Part shown: positions 1 through 5,178 of the stretch, in pieces
Layout of the letters: the number at the start of each line of letters is the position of its first letter
How positions within the stretch are numbered: the stretch's first letter is position 1
Assembly: GCA_028718265.1 (NCBI GenBank)
Contig: JAQUMG010000080.1
Coordinates: 1 to 8,072 of the forward strand
Direction of reading: 5' to 3'
DNA from: Candidatus Omnitrophota bacterium
GTDB taxonomy: Bacteria > Omnitrophota > Koll11 > JAHIPI01
DNA: 8,072 nt
Notes under the pieces: generated by a model
The model's input: only the letters and a program-made list of their open reading frames with translations
Told to the model about the DNA's origin: nothing
Databases searched by the model: none
Position numbers and translations under genes: made by a program

Positions 1-1358
1 GGTTTAAATTGCTTAATAAGCGCGCCCTTTTCGTCTATTATCTTGTCAACTATTCTCGGCTCTAGGAGAACTCCGCCGTTACCGATCGCCGCTATGGCGC
101 CGAGGAGCTGAATAGTCGTCACTCCAACCTCCTGTCCTATGGGTATCGCCACCATAGAAGTCTTTGACCATACAGAGGTCGGGCGCAAAATCCCGGTAAC
201 TTCACCCGGCAGGTTTATTCCGCTCTTTTTATTGAACCCGAAGAGCTTTATGTACTTATAGAGCTTATCAGGGCCTAACCTCTGAGCTATCTTGACTGTC
301 CCGATGTTACTTGATAACTCGATTATATTCTTGAATTTCAGGATCCCGTGAGGATCGTGATCGTGAAGCACTTTGCCTGCTATGAAATATTTGCCGTTTT
401 CGCAGAAAAACTCATCATCAAGCGAAGCAACCTTTTCCTCGAGAGCTGCGCTTGCAGTTACTATCTTGAACGAACTGCCGGGTTCAATAAGATCCGTCAC
501 CGCTCTGTTTCGCCTCTCTTCCAAAGTCGAATTTGCAAAATCGTTAGGATTGAAGGTGGGCCAATTGGAGAGAGCAAGGATATCACCCGTATAAGGATCC
601 ATCACGATTACACTCGCCGATTTAGGGTGATATTTTTCAACCGAAGCCATCATCGCTTTTTCGGTAATATGCTGTATGTTTTCGTCAATTGTTAGTACAA
701 GGTTATAACCGTTGCGCGGCGGAAGAAAATCCTCTTCCATGGAACTTACCTGGCGGCGTTTCGCATCTACCACAACACTTTTGTATCCTGCGACACCGCG
801 CAGTTCTTTATCGTAATATTTTTCCAATCCCTCAAGGCCGTTATTATCTATATCGGCAAAGCCCAGGACCTGGGCTAAAAGCGAATTGTTCGGATAGCTT
901 CTTTCGCTTTCGGAAATAAAATCTACGCCCAGGACACGCCGCTCCTTTATTAGGCGCACTTTATCATCAGAAACTTTTCTGTCTATCCAGACAAAGAGCT
1001 TATCTTTCGAAAGTTTTTCAAGAATTTCATTTTTATTTTTATTTAGAACTGAGGCCAGATATTCGGCGGTCCGTTCCTTATTGTTCATATAGCGGGGCAC
1101 GGCATATAGTGAGTACCTGGGAACGTTCATCGCCAGCTTTTCGAGATTCCGGTCAAGGATAAGTCCGCGGTTCGGGGGTAAGTTGATAACTGCGATGCGG
1201 TTATTTTTGGCTATTTCGGCATAGCGTGTGTGCTGGAATATCTGAAGATAAAAAAGGCGGATAATAAGAAATGCAAAAAAGAATATAAAGAGTGAAAAGA
1301 TAAAGAAATATCGACCCTTGGCGGGCTTCTTGTATCGATAGTTAGATCGCAGATTCAT
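1..1358 (-). CDS. ftsI: Class B penicillin-binding protein (FtsI/PBP3-like septal transpeptidase), 3' end cut off
   Basis: This is a D,D-transpeptidase that cross-links septal peptidoglycan in the periplasm, anchored by one N-terminal helix. I translated it by hand: the frame is open from ATG at 1358 to the window edge, giving 452 residues. An in-frame TAG at 1371-1373 leaves no other upstream start. A basic N-terminus (RSNYRYKKPAKGR) precedes a transmembrane helix at about residues 17-39. The dimerisation domain shows NRGLILDRN (63-71) and GLEGLEKYYDKELRG (174-188). The transpeptidase domain has the catalytic SxxK motif as S295-S-F-K298 within EPGSSFK, and the SxN motif as S349-S-N351. GQEVGVTTIQLL (408-419) also fits the family. 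The KTG motif and any PASTA domains would lie beyond the edge. A weak Shine-Dalgarno (AGG) lies 11 nt upstream. It follows the ftsL-like gene after 91 nt, the usual dcw order. It could be a Spo-type paralogue, but position favours FtsI. Confidence 0.95.
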   Translation of the reverse strand, partial: MNLRSNYRYKKPAKGRYFFIFSLFIFFFAFLIIRLFYLQIFQHTRYAEIAKNNRIAVINLPPNRGLILDRNLEKLAMNVPRYSLYAVPRYMNNKERTAEYLASVLNKNKNEILEKLSKDKLFVWIDRKVSDDKVRLIKERRVLGVDFISESERSYPNNSLLAQVLGFADIDNNGLEGLEKYYDKELRGVAGYKSVVVDAKRRQVSSMEEDFLPPRNGYNLVLTIDENIQHITEKAMMASVEKYHPKSASVIVMDPYTGDILALSNWPTFNPNDFANSTLEERRNRAVTDLIEPGSSFKIVTASAALEEKVASLDDEFFCENGKYFIAGKVLHDHDPHGILKFKNIIELSSNIGTVKIAQRLGPDKLYKYIKLFGFNKKSGINLPGEVTGILRPTSVWSKTSMVAIPIGQEVGVTTIQLLGAIAAIGNGGVLLEPRIVDKIIDEKGALIKQFK

Positions 1359-1449
1359 TACAAACTTCGCCTATCTAGCAGGAACCAAAAAGGTATGCCG
1401 TGACAAAAATCGTCAAAAATTTAAATTACGAAAGACGCTTTATAAAAAC

Positions 1450-1827
1450 TTAGTCGCGGCCGGCGTTTTTAGCTTCCGCTTTGACCGTGATAAAGTTAAA
1501 AAACTTATCGACCAGTGTGTTGCGCCTTTCCGTATTCTTAGCAAGTCGGTACGCGGGTCTGCTTTCTGCTCGTTTAACCACGACCCACGATTTCGGCGCA
1601 TTATACTTTATACCGTTAGCCGCCAGCTTTATTTCCAGATTGGCCGGTGACTCGAGCGCATTTATAGTATACCTCAATTTCGTATTGCGGTCAAGTAATT
1701 GAGATGCTATACGCTCCCGCTTTTTTATAGTATAATTCGCCTCAACAATCAGGAATTGCTGATGCGCATAACATAAGCCTAAAATCGTCACTGTTATTAA
1801 AATTGTAAAATACCTTTTAAGACTCAT
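1450..1827 (-). CDS. ftsL: FtsL-like cell division protein
   Basis: This is a 125-residue bitopic membrane protein, probably a divisome scaffold that works with FtsB and FtsQ to recruit and activate FtsW/FtsI at the septum. The sequence shows a short basic N-terminus (MSLKR), one hydrophobic segment at about residues 6-20, then a charged helical stretch at about 28-62 that could form a coiled coil. A segment at 59-84 (ESPANLEIKLAANGIKYNAP...) resembles the tail of the FtsL coiled coil. The C-terminal 40 residues are basic and not recognisable. Identification rests on size, topology and position between rsmH and ftsI, because FtsL is poorly conserved in sequence. The start ATG overlaps the rsmH stop by 4 nt (ATGA), so translation is probably coupled. 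A GGAG lies 14 nt upstream, farther than ideal. It could also be a generic septum-formation-initiator-like (DivIC/FtsB) protein. Confidence 0.75.
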   Translation of the reverse strand: MSLKRYFTILITVTILGLCYAHQQFLIVEANYTIKKRERIASQLLDRNTKLRYTINALESPANLEIKLAANGIKYNAPKSWVVVKRAESRPAYRLAKNTERRNTLVDKFFNFITVKAEAKNAGRD

Positions 1828-2747
1828 AACTTTAAACCCGTCTCCTCTCTCTGCATCTTTTCCGCGACCCGCAGCTTTGCGCTCCGGGATCTAGGGTTAT
1901 CTCTTACCTCATTCTCGCTTGGCTGAATGGGTTTCTTTGTAATTATTTTAAAAGTTCCCGTTTTTGCAAATTCTTTAAATCTGTTCTTCACTACCCTGTC
2001 TTCGGCTGAGTGGAATGCAATAACGCACAGCCTGGAATCTTTTTTCAGAACTACAGCGACCTTTAAGAGCCCAGTCTCCAGGCCTTCCAGCTCTTTATTC
2101 ACTGCCATTCTCAGTGCCATAAAAACTTTCGTTGCCGGATGTATTCTTCGGAATCTGAATTTGTACGGCAGTGCCTCCTGGACTATATCTGCCAGCCTGC
2201 CGGTTGTTTCAATTGCTTCGTTCTTTCTCTCTCTTACGATTCTTTCGGCTATGCGCCCGGCAAAATATTCGTCGCCATATTTTTCAAAAATATCGATCAG
2301 CTCCGGCTTGGAGTATTTATTTATGATATCGGCGGCTCTTAGTTTTTCACTTGTGTCCATCCGCATGTCAAGCGGACCGTCCGCCTTAATACTGAACCCT
2401 CTTTCTGCGTTTTCCATCTGAAAAGAGGAGGCGCCAAGATCAAAAATGGCGCCGTCAATTTCGTCCATTTCCGCCGTCTTCAGGACCGAATCTAAATTTC
2501 TATAATCCGAATGGAATAGTCTGAATCTATTTGACACTTTACTAAGCCTCAGTTTTGCCTCTTTCAGAACTTCAAAATCTCTGTCGATCCCTATAAGGTA
2601 TCCCGTGTCGCCTACTCTACTCAATATTTCTTCGGCGTGTCCGCCCATTCCCACGGTGCAATCCAGTATGGTCATGCCCTTTTCCAGGGCTAAATAATCG
2701 GTTACTTCCTTCACCAAAACCGGGATGTGCTTTATCTTATTCTCCAT
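1824..2747 (-). CDS. rsmH: 16S rRNA (cytosine(1402)-N(4))-methyltransferase RsmH (MraW)
   Basis: This is an S-adenosylmethionine-dependent methyltransferase that modifies the base of C1402 in the ribosomal P site (N4 methylation). The 307-residue product has the full family signature: HIPVLVKEV (7-15), the SAM-binding loop DCTVGMGGHAEEIL (29-42), acidic GIDRD (53-57), DLGASSFQ (103-110), ERGFS (115-119), DGPLDMRMD (123-131), RIHPATKVFMALRMAVNKELE (201-221), FHSAEDRVVK (245-254) and NPRSRSAKLRVAEK (284-297). The frame stays open to a TTG at 2789, but the family alignment begins at MENKIKHIP. The extra 14 residues have no Shine-Dalgarno and overlap the preceding small ORF, so ATG at 2747 is chosen. 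No good ribosome site lies close to this ATG. The nearest SD-like string, AGGCGG, is 15 nt away and buried in a hairpin (2756-2780), suggesting coupling to the upstream ORF. The stop overlaps the ftsL start by 4 nt. Confidence 0.97.
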   Translation of the reverse strand: MENKIKHIPVLVKEVTDYLALEKGMTILDCTVGMGGHAEEILSRVGDTGYLIGIDRDFEVLKEAKLRLSKVSNRFRLFHSDYRNLDSVLKTAEMDEIDGAIFDLGASSFQMENAERGFSIKADGPLDMRMDTSEKLRAADIINKYSKPELIDIFEKYGDEYFAGRIAERIVRERKNEAIETTGRLADIVQEALPYKFRFRRIHPATKVFMALRMAVNKELEGLETGLLKVAVVLKKDSRLCVIAFHSAEDRVVKNRFKEFAKTGTFKIITKKPIQPSENEVRDNPRSRSAKLRVAEKMQREETGLKL

Positions 2748-2755
2748 AAGGCCGC

Positions 2756-2780
2756 CGAAGAGCCGCCTAGCGGCTCTTCG
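2756..2780 (-). repeat. Perfect 11-bp inverted repeat (hairpin) holding the small-ORF stop codon, just upstream of rsmH
   Basis: On the minus strand, CGAAGAGCCGC pairs perfectly with GCGGCTCTTCG across a 3-nt loop. The loop is exactly TAG, the stop codon of the 57-residue ORF (2767-2769). The stem is G+C-rich and ends 8 nt before the rsmH ATG. The 3' arm contains the only nearby SD-like string for rsmH. No U-run follows (GCGGCCTT then ATG), so it is not an intrinsic terminator. A ribosome translating the small ORF would melt the stem, which would fit translational coupling. It could equally be an RNase processing or stability element, or a copy of a dispersed palindromic repeat. The base pairing is seen directly; any role is inference. 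Confidence 0.85.
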
Positions 2781-2940
2781 CCTTATCAATCGAAAAAGTG
2801 CGCCACGTGTACTGCGTAAGGCCCATCTTGTCGGGGGCTCTGTTCAAAGCACGCAATCTCTTCAACCGCTCCACCAGCGTGTCAAAATTCACCAGCTCGT
2901 TGAATTCATTCTTATTGGTATTGGCAGCGCCTCGTATCAT
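2767..2940 (-). CDS. Uncharacterised 57-residue basic protein between mraZ and rsmH
   Basis: I do not recognise this protein. ATG at 2940 has the best ribosome-binding site in the window: AAAGGAGGTG at 2956-2947, with 8 nt between GGAGG and the start. An earlier in-frame ATG at 2961 overlaps the mraZ stop (ATGA) but has no Shine-Dalgarno of its own, so the shorter form is preferred. The product begins MIRGAANTNKNEFNEL. It has a probable amphipathic, Arg/Leu-rich helix around residues 17-34 (VNFDTLVERLKRLRALNR) and a C-terminal segment with TQYTWRTFSIDKAKSR. No membrane segment, signal peptide, cysteine pair or known motif is visible. It is strongly basic and could bind nucleic acid or a partner protein. 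Its stop codon sits in the loop of a perfect hairpin, and rsmH starts 19 nt later. It may be a real small dcw-cluster protein or a translated leader that controls rsmH. Confidence 0.65.
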   Translation of the reverse strand: MIRGAANTNKNEFNELVNFDTLVERLKRLRALNRAPDKMGLTQYTWRTFSIDKAKSR

Positions 2941-2946
2941 GGAGAC

Positions 2947-2956
2947 CACCTCCTTT
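2947..2956 (-). promoter_or_regulatory. Near-perfect Shine-Dalgarno for the 57-residue ORF
   Basis: The minus strand reads AAAGGAGGTG, almost fully complementary to the 3' end of 16S rRNA. It is 8 nt upstream of ATG 2940. It lies in the 17-nt gap after the mraZ stop, inside the first codons of the longer reading (ATG 2961). This decides the start and argues that the small ORF is translated. Confidence 0.85.
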
Positions 2957-2957
2957 A

Positions 2958-3395
2958 TCATTCATTGAGAAGATTTTCGGAAATCTTCTCGAAAGACCCT
3001 TTCTCGCTATTATAGAACTCTCTCCATTTTTCAATATCCCATATCTCTATTCGATTCGATACTCCTATTACCATGACCTCGTGCCGGATGCCCGCAAAGT
3101 CTTTCAGGTATTTCGGCAGAAGTATACGCCCCTGCTTATCAAATGTTATTTCCATGGCACCGGAAAAATATAGCCTGTTGAATTTTCGCGACTGCGCTTT
3201 CGTAAACGGCATGGCCTTGAATTTAGCTTCCTGTGTTTTCCACTCTTCTTCCGTGAACATAAACAGGCAGCTGTCCAATCCGCGGGTTACGAAGAATTTT
3301 TCTATGTAATTCGCCTTAGCAGTTTCACGAAACTTTGACGGAAGGATTAACCTTCCTTTCTTGTCTAAAGAGTGAGCATATTCGCCGTAGAACAT
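2958..3395 (-). CDS. mraZ: Transcriptional regulator MraZ
   Basis: MraZ is a DNA-binding protein that forms ring-shaped oligomers and controls the dcw cluster, usually as a repressor of its own operon. The 145-residue product carries two SpoVT/AbrB-type half-domains. Each has the hallmark loop: DKKGRLILP at residues 11-19 and DKQGRILLP at 86-94. The start MFYGEYAHSLDKKGR matches the family. The frame extends upstream to an ATG at 3446, but that codon lies upstream of the -10 box of the promoter and so would not be transcribed from it. ATG 3395 also has GGAGG 10 nt upstream. Length is normal for the family. Three AAAGTGG repeats precede it, matching known MraZ operators and implying autoregulation. 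The gene is followed after 17 nt by a 57-residue ORF, then rsmH. A perfect hairpin lies within its last codons. Confidence 0.97.
   Translation of the reverse strand: MFYGEYAHSLDKKGRLILPSKFRETAKANYIEKFFVTRGLDSCLFMFTEEEWKTQEAKFKAMPFTKAQSRKFNRLYFSGAMEITFDKQGRILLPKYLKDFAGIRHEVMVIGVSNRIEIWDIEKWREFYNSEKGSFEKISENLLNE
2967..2990 (-). repeat. Perfect 10-bp inverted repeat (hairpin) in the 3' end of mraZ
   Basis: On the minus strand GAGAAGATTT pairs perfectly with AAATCTTCTC across a 4-nt CCGA loop. The hairpin is inside the last codons of mraZ (encoding roughly EKISENLL) and ends 6 nt before the TGA. The next ribosome site begins about 10 nt after the hairpin. AATGAATGATAAAGG follows instead of a U-run, so this is not a normal intrinsic terminator. 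It is the upstream partner of the 2756-2780 hairpin, and together the two bracket the small ORF. A role in mRNA processing, stability or uncoupling of mraZ from downstream genes is inferred, not shown. Confidence 0.8.
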
Positions 3396-3398
3396 TTT

Positions 3399-3425
3399 CC
3401 ACTTTCCTCCACTTTGTACCACTTT
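3399..3425 (-). promoter_or_regulatory. MraZ operator: three AAAGTGG boxes at 10-nt spacing
   Basis: On the minus strand AAAGTGG occurs at 3425-3419, 3415-3409 and 3405-3399, separated by TAC and AGG. The period is exactly 10 nt, about one helical turn, so all boxes face the same side of the DNA. This matches published MraZ sites: AAAGTGG repeats in Mycoplasma and tandem TGGG-type repeats in E. coli. The array begins near the predicted transcription start and overlaps the mraZ Shine-Dalgarno (GGAGG, 3410-3406). A bound MraZ ring would therefore block initiation. The repeats are seen directly; binding by this MraZ is inferred from the family. Confidence 0.92.
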
Positions 3426-3431
3426 AGTGCA

Positions 3432-3460
3432 AGTATACATCACCATTCGGTATTTGTCAA
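3432..3460 (-). promoter_or_regulatory. Strong sigma-70-type promoter of the mraZ/dcw operon
   Basis: On the minus strand the -35 box TTGACA (3460-3455) matches the consensus. It is followed by exactly 17 nt and the -10 box TATACT (3437-3432), 5 of 6 to consensus. Transcription should start near 3425, giving a leader of about 30 nt before the mraZ ATG and placing the start inside the first MraZ box. The DNA upstream is A/T-rich apart from a CCCCC run. It probably drives mraZ, the small ORF, rsmH, ftsL and ftsI together, as no equally good promoter was seen between those genes. Confidence 0.9.
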
Positions 3461-3613
3461 GTAAGGGGGAAAAACTTTTTAAATGAATTTTAATAGCTTG
3501 AAAATAAAGGGGTTAAAAAAATACAACTAATAGATATATTAGATGCGGAATGCCTACATATAGTGGTGGGGGAAAATCATAAAAAAAGCAAAAATTTTTC
3601 CGTTTTTACGACA
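3461..3613. other. AT-rich intergenic region between the accessory operon and the dcw operon
   Basis: No convincing coding sequence or RNA gene was seen here. It contains a 7-nt T tract on the minus strand (3587-3581) after the HAMP gene, but only short A/T-rich pairings precede it, so a terminator is unproven. A small inverted repeat, CTAATA/TATTAG with a 4-nt loop, lies at 3527-3542; this is too short and AT-rich to rule out chance. The rest is homopolymeric A/T with CCCC and CCCCC runs. If transcription of the upstream operon stops before mraZ, it should do so here. Confidence 0.6.
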
Positions 3614-4030
3614 TTATTTCCTTTCGATCTTGTCCAGCAAAAGATTTACGCTGTCGACTATCGGTTTTAACTCGTCATTCTTCCGCAATTTTAATCTTCG
3701 CGATATTAAATTTCCCGCTATTATTTCATCTAATTCTTTTTCCACGCGCTCAATCGGCCCGGCGAGTTTACGCGATAAGAATATGCCTATTGATATTAAT
3801 GCTACAAATAATATGGGTATCGATATCATTAAGAATATATTCAATTTCTGTACAACCGGGGACAGCTGCTCGACCACGGCCTCGGGGATTCCTATCTGTT
3901 CTGCCAGAAGATAAAATATCAGGTAATATAAACATCCCCCGATAAGCAATGTGGGCAGAATTAAAGACAGGGCGAGCAACCGCAGATAATGCAGCTCAAG
4001 CCTGTTTTGAACCAGAAAGAAATTTCTCAT
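3614..4030 (-). CDS. Two-helix membrane protein ending in a HAMP domain, no output domain
   Basis: This 138-residue inner-membrane protein has two predicted transmembrane helices (about 18-42 and 64-86) separated by a short loop of roughly 20 residues. A HAMP domain then covers about 86-137: LSRKLAGPIERVEKELDEI, with the conserved proline at 92, then a connector and the second helix with NDELKPIVDSVNLLLDKI. HAMP domains normally relay a conformational signal to a kinase, cyclase or chemoreceptor domain. Here the protein stops right after HAMP, so any output would require a partner. The external loop is too small for a known sensory domain. The start overlaps the DUF3047 stop by 4 nt (ATGA), and GAGGTG lies 6 nt upstream, so translation is probably coupled and the two products may act together. 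It is the last gene of its operon. It could also be a truncated receptor, but no remnant of an output domain follows. Confidence 0.8.
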   Translation of the reverse strand: MRNFFLVQNRLELHYLRLLALSLILPTLLIGGCLYYLIFYLLAEQIGIPEAVVEQLSPVVQKLNIFLMISIPILFVALISIGIFLSRKLAGPIERVEKELDEIIAGNLISRRLKLRKNDELKPIVDSVNLLLDKIERK

Positions 4031-4755
4031 TTGTTCACCTCTTTCTTATAAAATATTTTTATGTCGTCTAAGAATGCCTCGGCTTTACTTTTCGTACTAT
4101 CCGAATCGCACATAAAGGAAATAGCCCCTATCTCCAGTGTCGGTTTTGTACCGAATGCCTCTACATAATCGTTATAGATATCCCTCTCCTCCCGCATCCA
4201 CTCGGCTTTCGCCCCGGATTCAAGGACTATTACTTTTATGTTCGCCGAATACGGGCTCGATGTTATGGTACCCAGCATTGAATCTTTAACCCACACATAT
4301 TCAAGGGCTTTTGAATTTGCAAAAAATATTGCCGGAAATATAACATACATTCTGGCGGCGTAGTCATCTTCAGCTTTACTGCAAAGATTGTCGGGACTTG
4401 GCTTATCGGGAAAAACCGATGCGTGCCATCTCCATGATAAAAACGGGTGCCGATTGGGATCTAATTTTATCTGATAATACATGGCGGAACAGGAATTGTC
4501 GCTAACGGCACGGACGTACGACTCGCCTTCTGCCGACTCTATGGTATAAGTTGTGCGGCCGTTAAGGATTTTTTCGTTCCATTCTTGCAGGGAATCTTTG
4601 TCCGAAAAGGAAAACAACTTAGCAGTTGCGAGGACCGGTTTGGCCGGAAACAAACGGGTGACGATTCTGTAAAAGTCGAATACCCTGTCTGCTCCGAATG
4701 CAACTATTAAAAAAATCAGTGTACCTAATAAAATTTTTACTGGCAGTTTATTCAT
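4027..4755 (-). CDS. DUF3047 family protein with N-terminal membrane anchor
   Basis: This is a 242-residue protein of a family with no assigned biochemical function. A hydrophobic segment at about residues 7-22 is either an uncleaved anchor or a signal peptide, which places the rest in the periplasm or at the envelope. Family hallmarks are clear: PFLSWRW (104-110), EDDYAARMYVIF (129-140), LEYVWV (151-156), EWMREERDIYNDYVEAFG (185-202) and AISFMCDSDST (211-221), followed by AEAFLDDIKIF near the end. The fold is probably a beta-sandwich resembling carbohydrate-binding modules, but that is inference. Length is normal for the family. The gene starts 6 nt after the PilZ stop and overlaps the HAMP gene by 4 nt, so it belongs to the same transcript. 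No strong Shine-Dalgarno is visible, which is consistent with coupling to the PilZ gene. Confidence 0.88.
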   Translation of the reverse strand: MNKLPVKILLGTLIFLIVAFGADRVFDFYRIVTRLFPAKPVLATAKLFSFSDKDSLQEWNEKILNGRTTYTIESAEGESYVRAVSDNSCSAMYYQIKLDPNRHPFLSWRWHASVFPDKPSPDNLCSKAEDDYAARMYVIFPAIFFANSKALEYVWVKDSMLGTITSSPYSANIKVIVLESGAKAEWMREERDIYNDYVEAFGTKPTLEIGAISFMCDSDSTKSKAEAFLDDIKIFYKKEVNK

Positions 4756-4761
4756 AATATG

Positions 4762-5157
4762 TCACATTTTCGTCTCGGAACGAAGCATGTCCAATTTAAT
4801 TTTTTTAACATATTCGTCTATCGCCGCTTTATCGTTTTTGGCTATCCAGACAAAAGAAATCGCTGTCCTGAAAAATTTCTTCCTTTCGGATTCGCACCGC
4901 ATCACTTTCCCTACGGCGGTAATAACCTTTCCGGCGGTAGGTATCTTTATGTGAACTTCAAGAAAGGTTCCCTCGGGAATCCGTTCTGCTGTAATAAATT
5001 TTATGCCGGCACCGCTTATATCTTTCGAATATGCATCTTCCACGATATCGCCTGCGGGGCGCAGATCGGCGGATAGCTTAATATAACTGACGGCACAATC
5101 AGCATCGAGCCGCATATAGGTGCGGCGTTCCGGCCCTTTGTACGCATCGGATTTCAT
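4762..5157 (-). CDS. Stand-alone PilZ domain protein (c-di-GMP receptor)
   Basis: This 131-residue cytoplasmic protein is probably a cyclic di-GMP effector. It has both ligand motifs: RxxxR as R12-T-Y-M-R16 within GPERRTYMRLD, and [D/N]xSxxG as D46-I-S48-G-A-G51. The beta-barrel strands follow (GIKFITAE, TFLEVHIKIP, ITAVGKVMRCE, FFRTAISFVWI). A C-terminal helix (about 109-127, AAIDEYVKKIKLDML) is typical of single-domain PilZ proteins. With all key residues present, binding of c-di-GMP is likely. AAGGG lies 8 nt before the ATG. It starts 21 nt after the large ATPase/HEAT gene and ends 6 nt before the DUF3047 gene, so its output may be the ATPase or the two membrane proteins. No cyclase or phosphodiesterase is encoded in the window, so the ligand must come from elsewhere. 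Confidence 0.93.
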   Translation of the reverse strand: MKSDAYKGPERRTYMRLDADCAVSYIKLSADLRPAGDIVEDAYSKDISGAGIKFITAERIPEGTFLEVHIKIPTAGKVITAVGKVMRCESERKKFFRTAISFVWIAKNDKAAIDEYVKKIKLDMLRSETKM

Positions 5158-5178
5158 ATGTTTAACCCTTTATGTTAA

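Noticed and set aside
119..160. CTATGG/CCATAG inverted repeat within the PBP gene
   Set aside because: It has only 6 bp with a 9-nt loop inside conserved coding sequence, so chance is the simplest explanation.
348..919. Plus-strand open frames opposite the PBP gene
   Set aside because: The minus strand here encodes an unbroken PBP with the SxxK motif; the plus-strand frames overlap each other and lack any family signature.
1388..1416. Possible internal promoter before ftsI (TTGACG)
   Set aside because: At 15-18 nt spacing the best -10 candidate matches only about 3 of 6 consensus bases.
1440..1470. Attenuator-like pairing AAAAAC...GTTTTT around the ftsL stop
   Set aside because: The stem is interrupted, the G+C core is self-complementary without a proper loop, and the outer pairs are all A-T.
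1927..2421. Plus-strand open frame of 164 codons
   Set aside because: It is the antisense of conserved RsmH motifs and has no independent support.
2748..2789. Longer rsmH reading from TTG 2789 (14 extra residues)
   Set aside because: It has no Shine-Dalgarno, overlaps the small ORF, crosses the hairpin, and encodes an Arg-rich stretch not found in the family. ATG 2747 fits the alignment.
3396..3446. Longer mraZ reading from ATG 3446 (17 extra residues)
   Set aside because: The extra codons run through the -10 box and the operator, the predicted transcript starts downstream of 3446, and the family alignment begins at MFYGEYAHSLD. ATG 3395 has GGAGG at suitable spacing.
3581..3610. Possible intrinsic terminator after the HAMP gene
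   Set aside because: There is a T7 tract, but the preceding pairing is AAAAA/TTTTT without a usable loop plus a 3-bp stem. No stable G+C stem is present.
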